From an uncultured Acetobacteroides sp. (GTDB lineage Bacteria; Bacteroidota; Bacteroidia; Bacteroidales; ZOR0009): 64,000 nt of DNA. This document shows positions 37,395 through 46,622 of the stretch, one piece after another. A program made the translations under genes and the position numbers. Below the pieces are notes generated by a model that was not told where the DNA came from, made no database searches, and saw only the letters and a list, made by a program, of their open reading frames with translations. Location: the NCBI RefSeq assembly GCF_963678165.1, contig NZ_OY782755.1, positions 3,891,501 to 3,955,500 of the forward strand, given 5' to 3'. Positions within the stretch are counted from its first letter, which is position 1, and the number at the start of each line of letters is the position of its first letter.

Positions 37395-37514
37395 AGACCA
37401 TTTCGAAGGGAGAAAAGATACCTTTTTGTCATTCATCAGTACAATTCTGTCAAGCACCACATTTTCAGACAGGAATCAACGTAAATCAACGAATAGCAAA
37501 TAAGGCCTTGATGG

Positions 37515-37835
37515 CTACTTCATCTCCTTAGCCTTAACGAAACGGAACACCACCTTGCGCAACAGACGGTATCCGAAAAAGGCCCAGACAGGAAGGAGTA
37601 TGATTTGAACAATAAGCGGTAGGACAACTCCGGAGAGGAGGAAGATGCCGTACCAAACAGCAATGCATGCCCCCCAAACAATAGCAGCAAACCACATGTA
37701 TATCACCAAATACTTACCGCACTTGCACTTTTGCGGTGCGATGCCGGTAATGGTTCCAAAGGTGGGCTTCACCTCGGCCTTACACGATGGGCATATAAAT
37801 TCGCTGCCAGCGTCCTTTGCTGCTTTCTTAGCCAT
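37515..37835 (-). CDS. Small zinc-ribbon membrane protein, function unknown
   Basis: 106 aa. An N-terminal zinc ribbon has one Cys pair in FICPSCKAEV (about 14-17) and another in KCKCGKY (about 37-39). Two hydrophobic helices follow (about 45-65 and 70-90), and the C-terminus is basic. It is a predicted inner-membrane protein with the ribbon in the cytoplasm. No family was recognised and neighbours give no clue. Confidence 0.65.
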   Translation of the reverse strand: MAKKAAKDAGSEFICPSCKAEVKPTFGTITGIAPQKCKCGKYLVIYMWFAAIVWGACIAVWYGIFLLSGVVLPLIVQIILLPVWAFFGYRLLRKVVFRFVKAKEMK

Positions 37836-37887
37836 TTGCTTATTTTACGATTGGTAGTGCAAGTATAGTAAAAAAGATCCGCCCTTA

Positions 37888-38880
37888 CTACCGGCTAAAG
37901 AACTCTAGCTCTTCCGTCAAGTCGAGGAAGGAGTACTTTTGCTGCAATTTCTCGGCCTTGGCGGCCATCGAGGCGCAGAACTTGCGGTATTCGCTGCCGT
38001 GGGCATTAAAGGGGATGTGCTCCACCGCACGGACAATCCGATCGACCTCCTCCATGGCCTCAACAGAAAGACGATTGACCGCCGAATGCACGAATTTCTT
38101 AAAGATGATATCCACCGCTAGGCTCGAAGGGTGCACCATGTCCTCGGCGTAGAAGCGGTAGTCGCGCAGCTCGTCCATCACGATCTCGTAGGAGGGGAAG
38201 TAGCTTACCCCAGGCAGCTGCGCGCAGAGGCTGTGGCAGGCAACAACGAGCGATGCCTTGCTCCGCTGGTTCTCCACCAGCCCATCCTTAACGTGGCGAA
38301 TAGGGCTAACGGTAAGGACAACCTTGAGCGCTGGGTTGATGCTTCGCGCGGCAGCAATAGCCTCCGATAACGCCTCGACGGAGTGATTCACCTCAACAAA
38401 AAAGCGGTCGAACTCGGCGGCCTTCGTCTTGTGGCAGTTGGCCACCACCTCGCCGATGGCCTTCAGCCGGTAGGCCCACGAGGTGCCGAGCGTGATGGTA
38501 AGGTGCGACGACTCGCGCAGCATGATGGCCCCCGAGGCCACCGCCTGGTTGATCTTGGCCAAGCACCCTTCCTTATCCACAGCCGAGAACGAGGAATGGT
38601 GCGAGTAGCTGTTCCATACGCCGTTCTGCTCGAAGAGGTCGTCGGGGGTAAGCGGTGTGCCATCCACCAGCTTCTTAATGCTGGAGGCCACCGACAGCGG
38701 GTTGTAGATCACCCCAAAGGGGTTAACCATAACGGGCAGCTTAAGCCTGACCAGCCGCTCGCCCACGTTGGTGGCAAAGCACGAGCCCATCATCATAAAC
38801 GGGTGCGTGTAGCCCATGCGCGCCTCGAAGCAGGGCAGCGCCACCTCGGTTTGGTAGCTGTTGATATCTAGAATCGACAT
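37888..38880 (-). CDS. GSCFA-family protein (SGNH-like)
   Basis: A 330-aa cytoplasmic protein of the GSCFA family, common in Bacteroidetes, related to SGNH hydrolases and of unproven substrate. The naming motif is intact as MGSCFATNVGERL (about 31-43). TLGTSWAYR, VSPIRHVKDG and YFPSYEIVMDELRDYRFY lead to the terminal D-x-V-H-P-S typical of the family. It follows queG by 11 bases and is probably co-transcribed. Confidence 0.88.
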   Translation of the reverse strand: MSILDINSYQTEVALPCFEARMGYTHPFMMMGSCFATNVGERLVRLKLPVMVNPFGVIYNPLSVASSIKKLVDGTPLTPDDLFEQNGVWNSYSHHSSFSAVDKEGCLAKINQAVASGAIMLRESSHLTITLGTSWAYRLKAIGEVVANCHKTKAAEFDRFFVEVNHSVEALSEAIAAARSINPALKVVLTVSPIRHVKDGLVENQRSKASLVVACHSLCAQLPGVSYFPSYEIVMDELRDYRFYAEDMVHPSSLAVDIIFKKFVHSAVNRLSVEAMEEVDRIVRAVEHIPFNAHGSEYRKFCASMAAKAEKLQQKYSFLDLTEELEFFSR

Positions 38881-38891
38881 ATTAGTAGCGT

Positions 38892-39842
38892 TTACTCATT
38901 CTTTTTACTTTCGTTTCGGAGCATCACCGCCAGGTTGCGCCTAAAGCCACCTAGCTTAGTGCGCTTCACCGCCGATCGGCGAAAGATGGCCGAGAAGTGC
39001 GCCTCGTCTACCTGCTGCCACTGCTCGGTGGTGTAGGTGAGGATGGCCTCGCGGGGTGTGAGTTCGGGATGCCGATGTGGGGCAACCCTCGCGTTCCAAG
39101 GACAGGCGTCGAGGCAGGCGTCGCACCCAAAGATGCGGCTGCCCATGACCTCCTTTATGCTGTCGGGAATCTCGCCCCTATTCTCTATGGTTTGGTACGA
39201 GATGCAGCGGTGGGCATCTACCACCATTGGCGCTACGATGGCCCCCGTGGGGCAGGCATCGATGCAGCGCGTGCACGCCCCGCACGATGGACGAACGGGG
39301 GTGCCATACTCCAGCTCCTGATTGAGCATCAGCGTGCCGATAAAGGTAAGCGAGCCCAGCTGTCGATTAATCAGCAGCGAGCTCCTGCCAATCCAGCCCA
39401 AGCCGGCACGCTCGGCCCAGGCACGCTCGAGCACGGGCGCCGAATCGACAAACGGACGGCCATCGGCTTCGGGCACCACCTCCTTGATTTGTGCCAACAA
39501 ATCCCAAAGCTTACCCTTGATCACATCGTGGTAGTCGTCGCCGTAGGCGTACTTGGCGATCTGCGGCAGATCTGCGAGCTGCACCTGGGCTGGTTTGTAG
39601 CTCAGGAGCACCACCACCACCGACTTGGCACCGTCCACCAGCAGCGTAGGGTCTACCCGCTTGTCGAAGTGCCCCTCCATCCACGCCATGTCGGCATGGT
39701 GGCCCGCATCGAGCCATGCGCGTAGGTGATCAGCCTCCTGATCGAGCCTTTGGGCACGGGCAAAGCCCACCGCGTCGAAGCCCAAGCCTGCGGCTAGGGT
39801 ACGGATGGTGTGCGATAGCGATATGGGGTTGGATGCGTCCAT
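38892..39842 (-). CDS. queG: Epoxyqueuosine reductase
   Basis: Last step of queuosine tRNA modification: cobalamin-dependent reduction of epoxyqueuosine to queuosine (316 aa). Two [4Fe-4S] motifs are intact: CGACTRCIDACPTGAI and CDACLDACPWN. The N-terminal cobalamin-binding region includes PILVD-type GAKSVVVVLLSYKP. I chose the ATG at 39842 (MDASNPISLSHTIRTLA) because it matches the family start; a 23-codon extension crosses the divergent promoter region. Confidence 0.94.
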   Translation of the reverse strand: MDASNPISLSHTIRTLAAGLGFDAVGFARAQRLDQEADHLRAWLDAGHHADMAWMEGHFDKRVDPTLLVDGAKSVVVVLLSYKPAQVQLADLPQIAKYAYGDDYHDVIKGKLWDLLAQIKEVVPEADGRPFVDSAPVLERAWAERAGLGWIGRSSLLINRQLGSLTFIGTLMLNQELEYGTPVRPSCGACTRCIDACPTGAIVAPMVVDAHRCISYQTIENRGEIPDSIKEVMGSRIFGCDACLDACPWNARVAPHRHPELTPREAILTYTTEQWQQVDEAHFSAIFRRSAVKRTKLGGFRRNLAVMLRNESKKNE

Positions 39843-39918
39843 AGGTACAAAGGTAGGGATTTTGAGACGTTTGTTGAGCATTGCCCAACAGCCATAACGA
39901 GCCCCATCCATGCTCGAC

Positions 39919-39949
39919 TTTTGTTAAAGTAAATCAAATGCTATTTTTG
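39919..39949 (+). promoter_or_regulatory. Promoter upstream of the DUF3857 gene pair
   Basis: TTTTG (39919-39923) and TATTTTTG (39942-39949) match the -33/-7 elements with an 18-base spacer. The leader to the ATG at 40115 would be about 155 bases, unusually long, and contains no clear structure. Confidence 0.55.
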
Positions 39950-40114
39950 TAGCAGCAAAAGAGCCGCAATGTGCGCATGCTGGCCCTTTGTGCTCCATGA
40001 AAGGTATCTGAATAGTACAAAATTGAGGATGCAACACTATTTTCAACCTGCATTATTTCGGTGTCGATCGTGCTTAAGTATTGTATCTACTCCTACAAAA
40101 AGACTTAATTACCT

Positions 40115-41983
40115 ATGAATGTAAGGTTGTACCTAAAGCCATACGTGCTGCTATTCTTTCTCCTCTTTATTTCAAGCAATCGGGCAAATTCGCAGGCCTT
40201 CGATGCGGAAGTCATCAAGTATAATCGGACTTGCAGGGTTGAAACAGGTAGGATGTCGCAGATTGACACTGTAACCATTCAAATCAACAACCGCAACGGA
40301 GAAGAATATACACATGTAGCAATCCCCTACTCGAAGGATTACAAGGTATCGGATATTGATGCCTGGATTATTGACCGTAACGGGAGCAAAGTAAGATCGC
40401 TGAAGAGCAACGAAATAACGGACAGAAGCGCCATCTCGGATATCTCGCTCTACGAAGACGATTTCGTAAAGGAGTTTCAGCTAAGGCATAGCACCTATCC
40501 CTACCGGATCGCATACACCTACAAAACAAGCTGCAAAAGCTTTATTCAAGTTACCAATTGGACTCCCATTATCAACACTATGGTACCCACGCGTAGCGCG
40601 AGACTAAGGGTTATCGCTCCGAAGACTATTCCTCTAAGAAAGTATGCCGCTAATATCGCATCATGCAGGGTTGACTCCACCAAGCAGGAAATCGTATACG
40701 AATGGAGCGCCGCCTACCCCAAAATTCTGAAAGAGGAGGCGTTCGCCAAACCTCTCGATGCATTTCTCCCCTGCGTTATGGTAGCCCCAATACAGTTTTA
40801 CTATGGAGTAGAAGGCAGCACCCGCAATTGGGCCTCGTACGGCGATTGGCAAAGCAACCTCCTAAAAGGGTTAGATGTGCTTCCGGAGGATGAAAGGGTG
40901 AACCTCGCCCATCTCACCCAAGGTATAACGGATAGGCGAGAAATCGTAAGGATTCTGTACCATTACCTCCAGGATAATACCCGATACATTAACGTATCCA
41001 TAGGCATTGGAGGCATGAAGCCTTATCCCGCCTCGTACGTGGCCCAGAATAAGTACGGCGACTGTAAGGCGCTATCCAACTACATGAGGGCAATGCTAAA
41101 GTGCGTGGGTATCGACTCGTACTACGTGCTGGTAATGGCCGGAGATCAGCCGCACGAGCTGATTAAGGATTATGTTGGGCCGCAGTTTAACCATGCAATA
41201 GTTGCAGTACCCAACGGGCAAGATACGATATGGGTTGAAGCCACCAGTAAGGTGAATCCGCTGGGATACATAGGCACCTTTACCCAAAACAGAGAAGCCC
41301 TGCTGGTATGCGAGAGCAATAGCCGAATAGTAAGAGTACCTGCCATGAAAATTGGCGACAACGCCACCTCTCGAAGAATGAAGTTTGACCTGCAAGCCGA
41401 TGGTAATGCTCGGGCCACCATAAGCTACTCCCTTAGAGGACGCGATTTCGAGCTATTCAGCAGCTTGGATACCGAACTTAATGCCAATGAGCAGGATCGA
41501 TTCATCCGCGAGTACATACCCTTTAGCAATTACGAGCTCGAGCAGTGGAAGCTCCAAAAGATGCACCGCGATACTGCCCGTATCGAGCTGCAGGCATCGC
41601 TAAGCATCTCCAAAATGCTTAAGCCAATAGCCAACGACTTCTACATTGGCCTGCAGCCAAGCCGAATACCCTACTTTGCGCCCATAAGCAAGCGCTGCCT
41701 ACCCGTAGAGATCCCATATCCCATCTGCAACGCCGATACGCTCGTGTATACGCTTCCGCAGGGATACCGCGTAACATCGAACCTCGATGCCGTGAGCATG
41801 AAAAGCCGGTTTGGCAGCTACGAGCTAACCTTTAAGTATGCAAACGGGGTGCTTATGGTTGCAAAAAGGCTTGTGCTCCACTCCGCCGCCTACAGGCTGG
41901 AGGAATACCCCGACTTCTACGGCTTCATCCAGGCGGTTAAGGAGGCCGAGAAGCGGGCAATTGTACTAAAGCCTACCGCCTAA
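40115..41983 (+). CDS. Secreted DUF3857/transglutaminase-like protein, catalytic Cys and His present
   Basis: 622 aa with a signal peptide (ending near NRANSQ). The N-terminal DUF3857 domain (about 50-215) includes VAIPYSKDYKVSDIDAW. The transglutaminase core (about 270-390) has the catalytic Cys in KYGDCKALSNYM and the His in FNHAIVAVP, with Glu in WVEATSK where Asp is usual. A C-terminal beta-rich domain follows. Such proteins are frequent in the Bacteroidetes envelope, and the substrate is unknown. The next gene is a diverged paralogue. Confidence 0.87.
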   Translation: MNVRLYLKPYVLLFFLLFISSNRANSQAFDAEVIKYNRTCRVETGRMSQIDTVTIQINNRNGEEYTHVAIPYSKDYKVSDIDAWIIDRNGSKVRSLKSNEITDRSAISDISLYEDDFVKEFQLRHSTYPYRIAYTYKTSCKSFIQVTNWTPIINTMVPTRSARLRVIAPKTIPLRKYAANIASCRVDSTKQEIVYEWSAAYPKILKEEAFAKPLDAFLPCVMVAPIQFYYGVEGSTRNWASYGDWQSNLLKGLDVLPEDERVNLAHLTQGITDRREIVRILYHYLQDNTRYINVSIGIGGMKPYPASYVAQNKYGDCKALSNYMRAMLKCVGIDSYYVLVMAGDQPHELIKDYVGPQFNHAIVAVPNGQDTIWVEATSKVNPLGYIGTFTQNREALLVCESNSRIVRVPAMKIGDNATSRRMKFDLQADGNARATISYSLRGRDFELFSSLDTELNANEQDRFIREYIPFSNYELEQWKLQKMHRDTARIELQASLSISKMLKPIANDFYIGLQPSRIPYFAPISKRCLPVEIPYPICNADTLVYTLPQGYRVTSNLDAVSMKSRFGSYELTFKYANGVLMVAKRLVLHSAAYRLEEYPDFYGFIQAVKEAEKRAIVLKPTA

Positions 41984-42021
41984 CCAACCATCTATGAAAA
42001 TAACTACCACATCATTATACC

Positions 42022-43971
42022 ATGAAAATAAGTAAAGGCATTGTAATAGGCTTACTGCTGGGTTGCCTATGCGCAGGCACTCGCGCCCAAGATTCGGCCT
42101 ACGAATTTGGCCGTCATACCAAGGAAGAGTTCGAGATGAAGAGCTACGCCAAGGATCCCTCGGCCGAAGCGGTTGTTCTCCACGACATCGGCAGCTCTCA
42201 CTTCCTCTTTAACGATAGGGGGCTAAACATCATCTTCGAGCGCCGAATGAAGATTAAGGTGCTGAGCAAGGCGGGCATTAAGTGGGCACAGCTAGCCATA
42301 CCCTACTATGCAGATGACCAAGGTTCGGAGTGCATCGAGGAGGTAAAGGGGAACACCTACAACTTCGAGAATGAGAAGCTGCGCACCACAGCGCTGAATC
42401 CAGAGAATTCGTATGTCGAGAAGATTAATAAGTACTGGTCGCAGCGGGTATTTGCCATGCCCGATGTAAAGGTGGGCTCCGTAATCGAAGTTGCCTATAC
42501 GGTTAGGAGTCCATTCCTCTTCAACCTACGCGGCTGGAAGTTTCAGCAGCGAATTCCGGTAGTATACAGCGAATATACCACCCGAATAACACCCAACTAC
42601 AACTACACCTACATCTTCCAAGGTGCCCCCAAACCAGATAGCTTTAAAAGCTACGCCGACCAAAAAAGTATTGGGGTAGACTACAACGAGATGGTGTACG
42701 AGTTTGCCATGCGCGATGTACCCGCCTTCCGCGACGAGGCGTTCGTTGCCTCCGTAGACGACTACCTCATCAAAATCGACTTTCAGCTCGTTGGCATTGT
42801 CAACGACGAAGGCATCGAGAGGAAAGTTATGGCTACCTGGGATAAGCTGGTAGAGGATATCTACAGGGTGGAGAGCTTTGGCAGGTATTTGAGCAATAGC
42901 CAAGATAAGGCCAAGACCCTATTCGGCAGTATTGGGGGGAGCGATACTTCACAGGTAGGCCTCGCCAGACAAATTAACCAGTACGTAAAAAGAACCTATA
43001 GCTGGAACGGGCATAACGATAAGTTTGCAAGTAAAAGCGTCAAGGAATTCCTGCTAAGCAAAACGGGAAACTCGGCAGACATCAACCTCTTCCTAGCGGG
43101 GATGCTCAAGGCTGCTGGCATAGAGGCATACCCCGTGCTCATCAGCACGCGCGAGCATGGAAAGCTGAAGCTCGACTACCCCTTCGAGCAGTTCTTCAAC
43201 AGCGTAATCGTGCTCGCCAACATCAACAAGCAGCCGGTGCTGCTAGATGCCACCGACCCGCTCTGCGACTTTGCCCAGCTACCCATACGCTGCATCAGCG
43301 ACAAGGGCCTCGTTGCCAATAAGAAGAAACCGGAGTGGGCTAAGCTTACTGGCGCTTCGGGATCGTCCACGCTGCACATCATCACCATAAACCCAATGGC
43401 CGATAAGGATAGCTCCCTACTGATGCACCGAATTATTGCCACCGGCTACGATGCCGTCGATAGCCGAAGCCAGTACGCCAGCAGCTACGCCGATTATAAG
43501 GCCAAAATCACAGGAAATATTGTTACTACCGACTCGTTAAGGCAGAAGAATCTCTATCAGGTCGACAAGCCCTTCGAGCTGGCCTATAGCGCAACCATAG
43601 GCACAGACCGAATAGAGGATAAGCTTGTTGTAAATCCTTTCTGCAATGCAATCATCACCAATCCCCTAAAGCAAGACACCAGGAGCTGCCCCGTTGATAT
43701 GGCCTACCGAAGCACCAAGCGCTTCTTCTCCACCATTGTTATTCCCGAAGGGTACAAGCTAATGGCGAAGCCCGAGGATCTCACCATCGACAACCCCATT
43801 GCAAACCTGTCCTATAGAGTCGAGCAGCAGGAAGATGGTTCGGTACGCATAAGTGGAGCCTATACCTTTAAAAAGGATATCTATCCAGTAGAGGAGTATT
43901 CCGACTTAAAGGCATTCTTTAAGATATTGGTAGATAAGTTTAGCGAGAAAATAATACTCCAGAAGATTTAA
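42022..43971 (+). CDS. Secreted DUF3857/transglutaminase-like protein, catalytic residues lost
   Basis: 649 aa with a signal peptide (to CAGTRAQ). It shares the domain order of the preceding gene, but aligned against it the Cys site GDCKAL becomes GNSADI and the His site FNHAIV becomes FNSVIV; only the Asp (LLDATDP) remains. It is therefore probably not a peptidase or transglutaminase and may bind or regulate its neighbour. The spacing of 38 bases indicates an operon. Confidence 0.87.
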   Translation: MKISKGIVIGLLLGCLCAGTRAQDSAYEFGRHTKEEFEMKSYAKDPSAEAVVLHDIGSSHFLFNDRGLNIIFERRMKIKVLSKAGIKWAQLAIPYYADDQGSECIEEVKGNTYNFENEKLRTTALNPENSYVEKINKYWSQRVFAMPDVKVGSVIEVAYTVRSPFLFNLRGWKFQQRIPVVYSEYTTRITPNYNYTYIFQGAPKPDSFKSYADQKSIGVDYNEMVYEFAMRDVPAFRDEAFVASVDDYLIKIDFQLVGIVNDEGIERKVMATWDKLVEDIYRVESFGRYLSNSQDKAKTLFGSIGGSDTSQVGLARQINQYVKRTYSWNGHNDKFASKSVKEFLLSKTGNSADINLFLAGMLKAAGIEAYPVLISTREHGKLKLDYPFEQFFNSVIVLANINKQPVLLDATDPLCDFAQLPIRCISDKGLVANKKKPEWAKLTGASGSSTLHIITINPMADKDSSLLMHRIIATGYDAVDSRSQYASSYADYKAKITGNIVTTDSLRQKNLYQVDKPFELAYSATIGTDRIEDKLVVNPFCNAIITNPLKQDTRSCPVDMAYRSTKRFFSTIVIPEGYKLMAKPEDLTIDNPIANLSYRVEQQEDGSVRISGAYTFKKDIYPVEEYSDLKAFFKILVDKFSEKIILQKI

Positions 43972-44049
43972 ACCACCATGCCGGTGGTGAAGGCCCGCAA
44001 GACTTGCCGCCAAGAAGAAGCCGTAACGGCACCAATACCTCAAAAAAAT

Positions 44050-44073
44050 AGCCCTGCCAGCAACGGCAGGGCT
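44050..44073. terminator. Intrinsic terminator 3' of the DUF3857 pair
   Basis: AGCCCTGCC (44050-44058) and GGCAGGGCT (44065-44073) form a perfect stem with a 6-nt loop, followed by TTACTT on plus and flanked by an A-run that gives T on minus. It can serve both converging transcripts. Confidence 0.8.
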
Positions 44074-44163
44074 TTACTTATCTTGCTAGGCAACCCTCCA
44101 TGAGGTGAACTCTCAGGTGAAGGGTAGCACCAGGGAAAAGCCGCCCGCCCCAGCGACGGGATT

Positions 44164-44541
44164 TTAGATGGCGTTAATTGCGCTGACGTATGAGTTGTAG
44201 TATCTCATGTAGTCGCTCAAGTCCTTTTCCAGGTTGCTGATGGTCATCTTGGTAAAGGCGCTCTGAGGAAGCACGATGTCCAAGTGGTTGATGCCTGCCG
44301 CCTTAAGCTTGGGCACGATCACCTCGGTTGCCCAGTCGGTCGCTTCCTTTTTCAGCAAGCCCGCATTGGTAGTGTCGCTAATAAAGTACTTGCATCCCTT
44401 GGCAATAATAAATTCAACGCTCTTCTCCTGTACGCTTTGGTACTCTTCGGTAGAGCAAAATGCCTTCCAAGTTTGTACTAAGCACTTCTTCTCGGGAACG
44501 TACGTAATGGTTACGCAGCGTAAATCCAATAGTGTCTCCAT
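44164..44541 (-). CDS. Small STAS/SpoIIAA-like protein, copy 1
   Basis: 125 aa, soluble. Alternating strands and helices (VTITYVPEKKCLVQTW, GCKYFISDTTNAG, LKAAGINHLDIVLP) suggest a STAS or SpoIIAA-like fold. It shares length and the pattern W-x(5)-E-x(12)-GC-x(3)-SD-x(n)-WA with the next gene upstream, so the two are paralogues. No phospho-acceptor Ser can be named with confidence. It lies last in the KAS III operon. Confidence 0.6.
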   Translation of the reverse strand: METLLDLRCVTITYVPEKKCLVQTWKAFCSTEEYQSVQEKSVEFIIAKGCKYFISDTTNAGLLKKEATDWATEVIVPKLKAAGINHLDIVLPQSAFTKMTISNLEKDLSDYMRYYNSYVSAINAI

Positions 44542-44588
44542 TTTTCAAAAAAAATTTAAAATACTAATTTCAACTTCAGCCTTGAAGT

Positions 44589-44966
44589 CTATTTAATGCT
44601 ATCTAATGCCTCATCGAGGCTATCGTACACTACAACTGACATGCCGTAGCAGCCCAAATTATCGGCAATCTGCCGCGTTTGAGCGGCAAGGGGGCGCACT
44701 ACCCTCAGGCACTCTAACCCAGCCTGCTGGTAGCTGCCAAGAATCTCCTCTGCGGCCCACCGAGCATCGGCAGGAGGCAGCGGAGGCGCCAGCCGGATAT
44801 CGCTCACCACGTGCCGGCAGCCACTCTCCTCAAAGTACCGTAGCGACTTGGTGTGGGTAGCCCGAAATACCTCCGACGGGCATCCGCCACGCCACTGCTG
44901 CAGCAAGATTGCCCGATCGGCATCGTGGTAGAGCGTGTAGAACTCCGTCTCGAAAACCATCTGCAT
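44589..44966 (-). CDS. Small STAS/SpoIIAA-like protein, copy 2
   Basis: 125 aa, paralogous to the previous entry: QQWRGGCPSEVF, SGCRHVVSDIRLAPP and ARWAAEEILGSYQQAGL follow the same pattern. It starts 2 bases after the stop of the ketosynthase gene, indicating coupling. Its G+C is clearly higher than that of copy 1, so the pair either diverged long ago or has different origins. Confidence 0.6.
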   Translation of the reverse strand: MQMVFETEFYTLYHDADRAILLQQWRGGCPSEVFRATHTKSLRYFEESGCRHVVSDIRLAPPLPPADARWAAEEILGSYQQAGLECLRVVRPLAAQTRQIADNLGCYGMSVVVYDSLDEALDSIK

Positions 44967-44968
44967 GG

Positions 44969-46168
44969 CTAGAAGTCAAGGACGTTCTTCTCCAACTCTG
45001 GAGAGAGCGTTTCGTAGAGGGCTATGTGATTTTCGCCAGCACCCGATGAGGCCATTAGCACACGCTGCCCGGCTTTCACCATCCCCCGCTCGATGGAGAG
45101 GAGCAGGTTGGTGGGCACGCTACAGGTGGCAATGTTACCGTACTTTTCGTAGGTGCACAGATGCTGGCTAGGAGTAAACCCTAGCGAGTCGCGCCAAGCA
45201 AGAGGAGCCCAACCCACAGGCTGGTGGGTTACCAGGAACTGCGCCTGCGAACGGGTGATTCTGGTCTTTTTCTCGAGTTGCTCAACAGCATACTCCAAAT
45301 ATTCGGTAGCCTTGGCGCCAATCGTACGGCACGCCTCAGGATTCATGAAGGTAACAAAGTCCTGCGCGTAGGAAGGCTGACAAGAAACATCCGCATGAAG
45401 CATAGGCGAACGGTGGTGGAACACGATTCCATCGTGCAGCTCGCCACGGCTCAGCGAGAAGGAGCCTTCGTACCCGTACTCTCCTTCAACTGCCGTAATT
45501 ACGGCAGCGCAGGCAGCGTCACCAGTACAAATGCTGTAGTAGGTGCTCTTGTCGTTAATCATAGAGTCGAGGATGCTGTTTACCACCAGCACGTTCTTCT
45601 TCACCCCAGCGTTTACGAGCGCCGATGCCACCTCTACCATTGTTACAAAGGTGGAGCAGCACGAGTCTACGGTGTAGGCTCCGGCGTTGGTAAGCTGCAA
45701 CTTGTGCTGCACCAGCGAGGCGTTGGAGGGAAGCGGCCTATCCTGCACCTGCGAGTGCACCAGCACTAGGTCGATCTCCTCCTTTGGCTTGCCCCACTTC
45801 AGCAATGCCATAGCACCAGCAATGGTTTCGGCATCGGAGGGCAACATCGGATGTGGGTGAGTTGACGTCCTCACAGAGGTTGGGTCCATTGGAACTCGGC
45901 GGCGCTCTTCAGCCCCTTGAAAGGGATTGCTACGCTTCTTTTCGGGCAGCTGCTGCAACCAAGCGTCGTACCATGGCTGGCTGATCCAGCCATCGTAATT
46001 GGTTTCTACGTACCCAGGAAGCTTTTGCTCCCCTTCTATCATCGCGATATACTCCTTCTTCAAAAGAGTATTATCTCTTAAGTAATCTCCTAACTTTTTT
46101 GCCTGTCTTTCTAGTAGATCGGTACCAGGTAAATAGCCAGCAAGACTTACCAATGCTGCTTTTTTCAT
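44969..46168 (-). CDS. KAS III (FabH-like) beta-ketoacyl synthase homologue, orphan
   Basis: Predicted to condense an acyl-CoA with a malonyl thioester (about 399 aa from the ATG at 46168). The thiolase-fold triad is intact: Cys in AYTVDSCCSTFV, His in FLVTHQPVGWA and Asn in KYGNIATCSVPTN. It is longer than housekeeping FabH (about 320 aa), mostly through N-terminal insertions in residues 20-110, including a charged stretch (AEERRRVPMDP). No ACP, reductase or acyltransferase lies nearby, only two STAS-like genes. It may belong to secondary or signalling lipid synthesis; FabH itself is less likely. Confidence 0.82.
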   Translation of the reverse strand: MKKAALVSLAGYLPGTDLLERQAKKLGDYLRDNTLLKKEYIAMIEGEQKLPGYVETNYDGWISQPWYDAWLQQLPEKKRSNPFQGAEERRRVPMDPTSVRTSTHPHPMLPSDAETIAGAMALLKWGKPKEEIDLVLVHSQVQDRPLPSNASLVQHKLQLTNAGAYTVDSCCSTFVTMVEVASALVNAGVKKNVLVVNSILDSMINDKSTYYSICTGDAACAAVITAVEGEYGYEGSFSLSRGELHDGIVFHHRSPMLHADVSCQPSYAQDFVTFMNPEACRTIGAKATEYLEYAVEQLEKKTRITRSQAQFLVTHQPVGWAPLAWRDSLGFTPSQHLCTYEKYGNIATCSVPTNLLLSIERGMVKAGQRVLMASSGAGENHIALYETLSPELEKNVLDF

Positions 46169-46180
46169 TCGTTCAGCCAA

Positions 46181-46622
46181 TATTAAGAGTAAATAATTTA
46201 ATTCTATTTAAAACAGTCAAAACTTTCAGCCTGTTGTTCGAAAGCGTTGCGAAGATATAACTTTTATAGCCTCAATTTCGAGCAATCCCAATAAAATCGA
46301 GGGTTGAGACAATATTCACCATCTCTGGAATGCCAAAAATCGGCCTAACTTGTAGATTTTCTTGTTGCTCTGTAAATTTAAGTTATGCTAATTTTTCGTA
46401 ATACAGAATACATATTAAAAAATCAAATTTCCCTAAACATAACCTCCGAGCTGGCAGGCTGCATTTGTGGTCAACACACCTTCGAAGAGTAAAAGCATAG
46501 TATATTTTGCGAAAAAAAAGGGCTGCTGCACATCTGCAACAGCCCAATATCGAGCAAGGTTATCGGGAGATTCCTCCTCCTCAATCCGTCAGCACGTCAT
46601 CCTTAGAATCCCCCACCCCTAC
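46181..46622. other. Intergenic region with a terminator at 46520-46545
   Basis: No credible gene. GGGCTGCTGCA (46520-46530) pairs with TGCAACAGCCC (46535-46545) with one G-T wobble; the minus strand continues in a run of eight T, so it terminates the sensor gene at 46623. The rest is AT-rich and should contain the KAS III promoter, but no TAnnTTTG match is evident. Confidence 0.7.

Noticed and set aside
38383..38871. 162-codon frame antisense to the GSCFA gene
   Set aside because: A shadow of the GSCFA coding sequence without family features.
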